A DNA stretch of 64,000 nt. It comes from Lentinula raphanica (lineage: Eukaryota; Basidiomycota; Agaricomycetes; Agaricales; Omphalotaceae). Both the position numbers and the translations under genes were made by a program. The stretch spans positions 186,001-250,000 of the forward strand of contig JANVFP010000029.1 in assembly GCA_027919835.1 (NCBI GenBank), given 5' to 3'. Below the pieces are notes generated by a model, which saw nothing but the letters and a program-made list of their open reading frames with translations, ran no database searches and was not told the DNA's origin. Positions within the stretch are counted from its first letter, which is position 1; each line of letters opens with the position of its first letter. Positions 56,001-64,000 of this stretch are shown in pieces.

Positions 56001-58865
56001 AGTGAGTTCTCCCTCCATTGAATGTGCGCTCGTTCTCCAAGTCTGATGGTACTAGGTTGCTTCTTCACTCCGAGACACAGGATGGAACAGTTGTGCCCGT
56101 CTGGGAAGACGTAGATCCTCACAACGTCGCGGTGCTTCGAGATATAATGGAGAGCAGGAGGGATGCATACGATGTGGAACTCGTTTACGATAGGATTCCG
56201 ATCACTGCCGAACGTCCGCCAGACTTTTCTGACCTCAATGAGCTGATTGATGTTGTCCTTCATTGTTCAAGTGACACACCAATAGTGGTGAACTGTCAGC
56301 TTGGCAGAGGACGCAGTACACTCGCTTCGGTATAACCATTGCTTTACTGCTCAATTTGCGAAGCTCATGATACACATTCTCCCTCAGATTATACTGACAT
56401 TAATTAGAAACTGGCTTGACTGTAACAGACCGAAGACACCCACAACGCCTCGAATTAATGCAATGTATACTCTTTCCATGACCTCAACTGTTACTGGCCA
56501 CGTCCAGGACAAGCCCTCAAAGCCTCGAACTTCTTACCAGATCGTGAACAGTATGTACTGTGGTGCACTCATCGTTGGTCTACCTGACTGTTGTATGGTA
56601 GATCTACTTCGAGTTTTCCGAGGCGGCGTCACCATCAAGGAAACTGTGGATAATGCAATCGATCGATGCGCTATGGTGTATAACCTCCGAGACTCGATAG
56701 AAGAGGCCCGTGTGCAAGCTGAACAAGCTACTGATGACAGGCAAAGACGTATTCAGGCTCAAAAAGGTTCGACCGTAGACACCTCTAACTGTTAATTCAA
56801 ACGCTCACGCCGCCCAAAACAAAACAGCTTTGCAGAACCTCAGAAGATACTTCGAATTGATAGTTTTCCAAGCATATCTCCAATCCACTCCACCCGATAC
56901 TATGCAAGATTTTGAGAGCATTGAAACATTCGTGAAGAATCGGCCAGGTGCCTTTCATGCCAATACTCATGGAATATGAACTCATGATAAAACTCCATCT
57001 CAGTCATTAGAACCTTCGAACGCGAACTCATGGCGGACGGTATGAATGCTCTGAAGCCTCTTCGACGAGCAGACATAGTGGAAGGGATGGCACATCCAGA
57101 TGAAGTCAAGAAAGTTGTGTTGGACCGTTCCGGAGACATCCTGTCGGCTTCGACTATACTCAAAAGCGATTTCTTCTCGAATCTCCAGAAGATGACTTTG
57201 CCAGAGTGAGTGTAAACAATAACATAGTCATCACATATTTCATGACGCTCGACAGACGGATAGAAGGCGCCCCAAACTTCCGCCGCATTCCCCTCGCTCT
57301 GCGAGTGAAACCTGCATCTTCACCTTCTTCGTCTCTTGAATCGAGAATCGAACCTGTATTCGAAGGTAAGATGGTCTGCGGGAGGCAAGTTCTATCATCT
57401 TCGTATGGTGTCTATCGACTAATTGTTCGTTCAAATAGTGGTATGCCTACGGTGGATGGGTAATGATACAATCCTGAATTCCTCATACGTTTCCCCCCTG
57501 ATTTCTTTATTCATCTAGTCTGAAACGAGCGTTACTACGAGTGAACGCTGGGCCAGATGGGACTAACAAGGTTTTCTGGACATCATTGAGGGAGGTTAGT
57601 ATGCTTCTTCACTTTTACGTTCTGCCTTTCACAGTCTCTTCAGGAACCTGTGATATACGTTGCCGGTCGACCGCATGTATTGAGATTAGTGGACAGACCA
57701 TTACAGAATGTCGAGTGAGTCGATTTATCTCCCCGCTTCATGTTGCCTTCTCAAGATGGTTTGAAGAGCAACCGGTGTTGCAACAGCTGTTGTCGAGGTG
57801 ATGGAACGTAACTTCAAGAAGGATGTAATTCGTGAATTGAGAGCTGGGAAAGGTAGAATACTACTGCATGATGAGATCGAGGAGCGACCTGGGGTATTCT
57901 CTATCATTCCTATATGGGAAACAGTCGGGGAAGCGGATATATTGACACCAAGGGATGTGTTTGATTCGATTGTCGAGGAAGGTTTCAAGGTATGGAATCT
58001 AGTGTTTTCTCATGTCGAACCCAAACCTTAAGTCCACTATTTAGATTGATTATGACCGTGTAGCCATCACCGACGAACAAGCACCATTACCAGACGCCCT
58101 CACCCAACTATTGAACCGGGTTCGTACCAACCTGGCGGAGGCAGGTGACTTCATTTTCAACTGTCAGATGGGTCGTGGTCGTACTACCACTGGCATGGTC
58201 ACCGCATGTCTTGTTTCGACCACACTTGGGTGGAATCCAGAATCAAGTGCTGAAAATGACTTAATGGCGTTGGCTCAAGATGATTTCGAAGAAAGTCAGG
58301 AAGACCTTTTTGATTCCATGGATGGGCCGTCAGAAGAGGAAGCGTATCGACAAGGTCATCTATATAGTACTACTACCCCCGATCGTTTTGCTGACACAAT
58401 CTATTCAGGAGAATACAAAACCATCCTTCAACTTGTTGGAGTCCTTTCGAACGGGAAAGTTGCCAAACGTTTGACTGATCGTGCCATTGATTTGATGCAA
58501 GACGTCCAAAATCTTAGAAAAGCTGTTTACGAGTCGGTTCTTCTTTTAGTCCATTCTCGCTTGAGCTTATGACATATCTCTAGCTACAAAATCAAAGCTG
58601 AAGCTTGTGAACCCGGGACGAAAAAGGAGAAACATATGCGCAATGTTGCTGTGAACTATCTGTCAGTACATTTCTCTGTGTCTAATTTGTCGGTTCTGAT
58701 GTACATTGCATTGATTGCTCCAGCTATCGATACGGTACACTGATTGTCTTTGCGAACTATCTCATAGAGATGCGACAGAGGCTGGGACCGGAAACTGCGT
58801 TTACTACTTGGCTGGATGAACATCGGGAAATACGAAAGATCCTCGAAAGACGCACATTAGACTGA
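53060..58865 (+). CDS. Paladin-like protein with three phosphatase-type repeats
   Basis: Long protein of the paladin/phytase-like cysteine-phosphatase family. MANQPSPVKPRTASAL starts it (a Met six codons upstream is possible). Three homologous units, each opening with a GAPNFR/GAINFR block: LHGAPNFRAPRQGDLNVFG with VWFSTREEPIVYISGRPFVLR; IRGAINFRRTPGANIYALG with IVWITLREEPIVYVNGAPYCLR; and IEGAPNFRRIPLALRV with VFWTSLREEPVIYVAGRPHVLR. Each has its CX5R loop: FSCGMGAVRTT, VNCQLGRGRST and FNCQMGRGRTT. The second and third match the usual C-Q-x-G-R-G-R-S/T pattern; the first departs. The gene ends LDEHREIRKILERRTLD. Function in fungi is unknown; phosphatase activity on inositol phosphates or proteins is a family-level guess. 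Very many small introns, about 20 or more. Confidence 0.85.
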
Positions 58866-59203
58866 AATTCGAGCGCACCTCATGAGGCGCTCGGAAGGTA
58901 CTAGATATATCTCCCCAACATAATCTTTGTAAATCTTGTATTCATTCCATCGGTTAGATGACCTTTTGTTTTGTTGCCTTTCGCCTCGAAACTATGATGA
59001 ACCCAGCTGATCGGCAGGACGTTTGTTATCGATGAGTACCTGACGCCGAGTACATACATAATATGCACAGCCTATAACTGGCAGAGTATATAAAGAACTG
59101 CTTCCCAATCGCTTTTTCCCCAAGTGCAGGTCACTAGAGGTCACTCAACTTTCGGCAAGAGCAGGTTTCCAAGCAGATAGTATTTCGCATCTCAACTACA
59201 ATC
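58866..59203 (+). promoter_or_regulatory. Intergenic with TATA box for secreted protein
   Basis: A TATATAAA lies at 59097-59104, about 100 bp before the start at 59204. Otherwise this is the 3' flank of the paladin-like gene. Confidence 0.5.
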
Positions 59204-59818
59204 ATGGTCATCACACCCCGGATCCTACTAGTGATGATCCTGCAAGTCTCCGTTCTCGTGTATGGCAGGTAAGAGAAGCCTTGATCTTGCTCTGCTCATG
59301 GATTGATTCTTGACCAAGGCCGATCCCTTTTCAGCGACGAATGGAGCCATCTTCCCCCATGGATGCCACAATTGCTGGTCGGCAATCGTTTCTATTGCCA
59401 GGGAATCATGATATGCTAAAATTTGCCCGACAGAAATGCCCAGAAATCCGACTGTCCAAGAGATGCCTTCTTACCAAGGAGAGGCAACCTCGCGGTCACT
59501 TCTTCGTCGTGTCATTGCGGAGTACGAGGACAACGTACCTGTATGTCCCAGCTTCTCCAACAGTAGCAATACTAGGCTGAGGCCTAACATGTTGACAACT
59601 GACAGGCAAACCAATGTCGCACAAAATGCGAAGCTGATCTTCAGTCGCATAGTTTGCTCACGGAAGGACAGCTGGCAACTTGCACGTCACTGTGTCAGAA
59701 CAGTGGCATTGTTGGGTCCACACCGTCGAACGAGGAATCGAGTTCTACTACCTCTAGTACCGGGGTGAAGGTTCTAGATAAAGCACAAGGGTCGAAGTCA
59801 CAGAATTCGACTTCCTGA
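59204..59818 (+). CDS. Small secreted protein with paired cysteines
   Basis: Four exons read in one frame: MVITPRILLVMILQVSVLVYG, a signal peptide; DEWSHLPPWMPQLLVGN; MPRNPTVQEMPSYQGEATSR to DNVP; and a last exon with CRTKC, LATCTSLC, then a Ser/Thr-rich tail (SNEESSSTTSSTG) ending KSQNSTS. Two CxxxC pairs suggest two disulphides. Splice sites are GT..AG and frames match only this way; the 46 bp intron in exon 2/3 (GTTTCT..GACAG) has a plausible branch sequence. I recognise no family. A TATA box sits upstream, as often in abundant secreted proteins. Confidence 0.55.
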
Positions 59819-60163
59819 TAGCAAGGGGGCAACGCGCTGATGTGTACCTACGAGAGCTTTTGTTGATTGTCGTTGCGAATGAGAAAGTCGTTCAAACCCA
59901 AATCAAGCCTGGGACGGTTTTCTTTGACTCGTGGGAAAACGCAACTGGCGCGCCGCGGCGTTTACTTCCAGAGATTCCAGCACTCTTTTATCATTGGATT
60001 TTTCACGGCTGATGGCTTCCCTTATGTACCACCATCCAATAAAGGATGAAGTCAGCAGTGGGTATGGGTCGGACCCATCTGAAATCTTAGAGCCAGTTGA
60101 ATTAATGAGACCAAAGGACCCGGACAGCGTTTCCTTGAAATCGCCCTTATACTCAGTACCACC
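59819..60163. other. Intergenic, promoter of glycosyltransferase-like gene
   Basis: About 345 bp, no gene seen. A long minus-strand frame overlapping 59903-60370 is an antisense shadow of the downstream gene. Confidence 0.4.
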
Positions 60164-62303
60164 ATGACTACAGAGTCTTGCTATGTATACTATTGCTCTG
60201 GCCACGGTACGTTGCTGCTCTCTTATAATCATCCAAACTGCTTTCAACCTTCTACCAGGATTCGGCCACGGAACTCGTGTTTCTGCATTCGCATCCCAAC
60301 TACTTCGATTGCCAGAAGACCAGAGACCGACCGTGCATATAGTCTCTTCTGCGCCGAGCCATGTTTTCAACGACAGTATATCACTCGGTGCTTTGTATCG
60401 TTATGCGGACTGGATCGATCCTGTGATTGTGCAACCTCTAGCGTGAATTATCATCTTCCTGTGGTTTTGACCAGCGAGTTCACCTTGAATCCAATAGATA
60501 TCGGGTCGATCGTCCCAAGAGCATCGAAGTGCTCCAAGCTTTTCTCAAAAATAAGAATGAGTTCTTGAACACCGAGCGCCAATGGCTGAATATTGTCAAA
60601 GCGAGATGTGTTCTTAGTGATGCTGCTTTTCTCGGCTGGTGAGCGATGTTTCAATACAGGATCACTTTGATACTCAAATGTATCCATGTAGCCTTGCTGC
60701 GAAGTCCGAGGGTATTCCTTCCATCCTGATCACCAATTTCACGTTCGACTCTGTCTACAGCTACCTCGCGACTGATTTCATCGACGAACATTCTTCTGTT
60801 CACCCCAGTGGTTCTTCTTTTTCAACACCCGATGCTCCCATCCCTTATTCACTCATTGAACCGCTCATCTCTCAGATCCACGCAGGATATCGCTGTGCCG
60901 ACCTCCTGCTCCTCCTCCCAGGGCATATACCCATTCCTTCCTTCTCCAACTACCCATCGCTTCCTGCCACTGATTGGGTTGATACACGAGAAAACAAGTT
61001 TTTCCCGGGTATCATCGAGCATCTGTCACGTCTGAAGGAGACTCCCTCAACATGTAGTCTACATGAGCACATACGTTTTCCGTCAATAAAAGTCCCAGAT
61101 ACTCGACCCGCCTCAGTTCGCAAAATCATTCCAATGCCGTTGCTAGTAAGATCACCTTCACCATCTTCTGATAGATCTCCATACACCACGAGCGGGCGGG
61201 CACAACTCCTGCAGTCTGCAGGCGTGCCTTCAGAAAAACACGATCCAAAAACGACGAGAATTCTTGTGGTATCGTTTGGAGGCCAGATACTCAAATGGCC
61301 TGATAGGACACACCGTCCCGCTGTCACAACTAAAAGTCAAAATCCCAAGATAGGATTAGGCATCAATTCGAAGACTATGAAGACCATGAAGGCCCCGCCT
61401 TACATCGACATTCCTGCTCCCGACACGCTTCTTACACTCGATATCAAGGATCACCGTGAGATAGATCCACAACCGCTGGTATCACCTCGATTGGCTACAC
61501 CATCCCATCTCTGGATACCCGGGGCTCCTCCTGTCGTTAATCCTCTTAGTCCTGTCATTTCTGCCTCTGCTCTATCGTCTCCGCATCCTGATAAAACTGT
61601 TGCAAGGGAACGCGAGCTAGTCTCCCCCGTTCGCACTACTGTCCTCCCAGAACTTGATCCTTTGACGGACATAGTCAATATGCCCATCTCGCCGAGGGCA
61701 ATGACTTCTGCTGACTCCGGAAACATGAACTCAAATGGAAAATCCGACAATGAAGTCTGTCTAAGGGCGGAGGACATGCATTTGGATAGTGATGGGTCAG
61801 CTATCAATGGAATAGACCAACCCCAACTTTTACCTGACTCCTCCTGGATAGCCATTATATGCGGTGCTTCCGACGAGCAACGATCAGACATTTCAACTCT
61901 CCCAGAAAACTTCTACCTCGCGCCCAAAGATGTTTATATGCCTGACCTGACCGCCATCGCAGATGTTCTCCTCGGCAAATTGGGATATGGCACGGTCGCG
62001 GAATGTATAAATGTAGGGACACCGATGGTGTACGTCTCGAGGCCTTTGTTCATTGAGGAGTTGGGTTTGAAAATATTGCTGGAGAAGGAGGGTGTCGGAG
62101 TGGAGATGAGTCGTGCGGACTATGAAGGTGGGAGATGGGTCGAGAGGGTCAAGGAGGCTTGGGAGAAGGCCAGGGTCGCAAATCAGTGGAGAACAGGGGA
62201 TAGCGAGAAGGAAGCTGAAGTCATCACAGAGAGGAAAGCTGAGATTGAACGCATGGCAGAAGTTGTCGTAGATTGGGTAGAAGACTGGTGGCAGGGCATC
62301 TGA
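60164..62303 (+). CDS. Glycosyltransferase-like protein, arabinokinase N-domain type
   Basis: A MurG/GT-B-type fold like the N-terminal domain of plant L-arabinokinases and related bacterial glycosyltransferases. Four exons: MTTESCYVYYCSGH, then GFGHGTRVSAFASQLLRLP, IVSSAPSHVF, YRVDRPKSIEVLQ, ERQWLNIVKARCVLSDAAFLG, and a long last exon. It includes AAKSEGIPSILITNFTFDSVY, LLLLPGHIPIPSF, ILVVSFGGQILKWPD, WIAIICGASDEQ, FYLAPKDVYMPDLTAIADVLLGKLGYGTVAECINVGTPMVYVSRPLF and GVGVEMSRADYEGGRW. Between SFGGQ and IICGASD lies an insert of about 150 residues, Ser/Pro-rich (VNPLSPVISASALSS), absent from the bacterial and plant forms I know. There is no kinase domain. The substrate is unknown. Confidence 0.82.
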
Positions 62304-62602
62304 ACTTCGAGGACATTTTCTTTTCGTTCCTTCTTCAGCATTCAAGCACGGGGGTATAATAGGGTATCATTCGATAATGAGCAACATAAATATCAAAGCT
62401 AACGATTACTTTATTAATTACAGACTAGATTACACATACCATATTGCACTGACACAAACGAAAACCAAGATACTGTTCTATACATCAGCGAAAGCATACA
62501 GATAGATGGAAAACGAGTAATGATCATGTATGTAGATTGTTCAAAGCAACTACCAATGCCTAGAATGGGCGATAATCGATAATCAGCAGGTGGAGTGTGG
62601 TA

Positions 62603-63856
62603 TCATTTGACAGCGCCACTCACTTTATCCTCTTCATGCCCCCATGGCTTGGTCCCAAACGACATGACATCTGACGGAGTAGGGCTATCGATGTTCCCGT
62701 CCTCCACTTCATCCTCCGACTCTGATTCCGATTCCCAGTCGAACACAAGAGTCTCATCGCAATTTGAATTGGTCGATGACAGGCTATCAGAGAAAGCATT
62801 TGCATACTCTTTCTTGTCAAGTGGGACATCGTGGGCAGCAGGGCTCTTGTCGGCAGGATTCTTCTTCTTCTTTCTCTTCTTCTTCCCGTTCTTCTCGAGA
62901 TTTCGCAGCCTAGCACGTTCAATCTGCTCGTGTATCTTCTTGCGTCGAGCATCGCGTTTTTCTATGAGCTCACGCACTGCTTCAACACGTACGGGATCGG
63001 TCCACCAGGCGGGTTTCGAGGTGTCCTCGTCAATGATGTACTCCGAAGGAAGATTGTCCTTCGAATGGGAATAGATACACGAGGAGAAATCCCACTTGCA
63101 TTTGCCAACAAGATGATATAAGCAAACGTTCTTTCCCCTAAAAGGTGAAATGCCCGTGCATTAGCTTTATTTGCGTAGATTGAACATGCAAGAAAAGATA
63201 CCGACAGATCGTCCCTGATACTTCGAGCATCCGGCGCATGAGAGTATAGGCACTTCTTGCCCCGGCGGCAACCCAGGTGGTTGTAGAATCTGCAGTTCGT
63301 AGGGAGCGGTTCGTCAAGTAGTATATGGAGAGGTACTGTGTGTTCCTCTGTTGAATCACCACTCGAAGGCGATGGAGAGAGGCTTGGAATTTCCGGTGCA
63401 TTGTATTCCGCAAGTTTGTCGGGAAGGGAAAGCGATAGGTGGGTATAGGTGTATCCTAGCATGCTGACCACAATGTCTCTCTGTCGAAGAGCTTCATCAT
63501 GATACAAGAGTTCAGCGGTGTCAGGCTTTGGAGGAATAGATAGAACGGCTTCGAAGTCTGTACTTTGATTGGTATTGCCATATTCGTGAAAACGAGGAAC
63601 ACGGCTTACCGACCAGCGCTCCAACGAGATTTTCCAATCTCCTTCTTGAGAGTCCTCTCTTCAAACGTACAATGAGATTCGACGGGTCAACCGCCAGTAC
63701 ACGGGTAGCAATTGCTTCAGCCTCTTCGTACCTATATTGATTGAGATAAACTTTATCGAAGAGGAACGGGGAAACATACAAGGATAGTTGTATGTATGTT
63801 TCGATGAGCTTGCTATAATACCGAACGAGATGGAGGTCCTTTGAAGATGAGGACAT
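62603..63856 (-). CDS. TPR-like plus tandem CCCH zinc-finger protein
   Basis: Four exons. MSSSSKDLHLVRYYSKLIETYI, then a TPR-like helix pair (YEEAEAIATRVLAVDPSNLIVRLKRGLSR, LVDFEAVLSIPP), a linker with SLSLPDKLAEYNAPEIPS, and PTNCRFYNHLGCRRGKKCLYSHA, a CCCH finger with spacing C-x7-C-x5-C-x3-H. After the next splice GKNVCLYHLVGKCKWDFSSCIYSH is a second finger (C-x7-C-x6-C-x3-H). The C-terminus is strongly charged: RDARRKKIHEQIERARLR, a run of Lys (KKRKKKKN), then acidic SESESEDEVEDG. Tandem CCCH fingers of this kind bind RNA or act in RING-linked proteins; no RING is seen here. Nuclear or RNA-associated role is an inference. Confidence 0.75.
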
Positions 63857-64000
63857 GGCTGGCAGCTGGATGTTCTCGGTAAGAGGTTGTATAGAAATGT
63901 TCTTTTTGACAGTGATCGTTCAGTTTAAAGCATCATCGTGATATTTGTGTGGCAAAAAGGGTCCACGCGCACAAATCACGATGCTGATGGTGGTAGCACA

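Noticed and set aside
59903..60370. Minus-strand frame of 155 codons
   Set aside because: It overlaps the plus-strand glycosyltransferase exons antisense, has no motif and only mirrors its codon bias.

Overview
The window is nuclear DNA of a filamentous basidiomycete, most likely an Agaricomycete. Genes are dense and broken by many introns of about 45-60 bp with GT..AG (occasionally GC..AG) ends. Several proteins are of recognisably basidiomycete type: short arrestin-like proteins, a Kre9/Knh1-like small secreted protein, and a three-repeat paladin. All gene models were built by hand from reading frame, splice signals and family motifs, so exon edges are inferences unless stated otherwise. 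No rRNA, tRNA, CRISPR array or transposon was recognised.

Layout. 1-6.9 kb: three arrestin-like genes on the minus strand (the first cut by the window edge) and one on the plus strand, with a candidate cysteine-rich secreted protein between two of them. 7-14.6 kb: three minus-strand genes in a row, the vacuolar lipase ATG15, neutral trehalase NTH1 and the vacuolar permease-like ATG22. 15-17.3 kb: two small secreted proteins. 18.5-20.2 kb: a fifth arrestin-like gene. 21-28.7 kb: a coiled-coil protein of unknown role, the mitochondrial cristae protein MIC60 and the DNA-repair nuclease FAN1. 30.5-36.9 kb: a long Ser/Pro-rich protein, the FG nucleoporin NUP49/NUP58 sharing a short divergent promoter with CTF8, and a small Ser-rich phosphoprotein-like gene. 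37-44.5 kb: mostly gene-poor sequence around one disordered protein. 44.5-52.8 kb: FRA10AC1 homologue, eIF6 and NDUFAF7 (divergent pair), a mucin-like membrane protein and mitochondrial phosphatidylserine decarboxylase PSD1. 53-64 kb: a long paladin-like gene, a small secreted protein, a glycosyltransferase resembling the N-terminal part of L-arabinokinases, and a TPR plus CCCH zinc-finger protein.

Functional themes. ATG15 and ATG22 act one after the other in the vacuole: breakdown of autophagic bodies, then export of the amino acids released. They flank neutral trehalase, another starvation/stress enzyme. MIC60, PSD1 and NDUFAF7 are mitochondrial inner-membrane or matrix factors. Most other genes are housekeeping. 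The arrestin-like family is the clearest locally expanded family. It shows lineage-specific loss of an intron, loss of a motif, and variable PPxY ubiquitin-ligase docking motifs.
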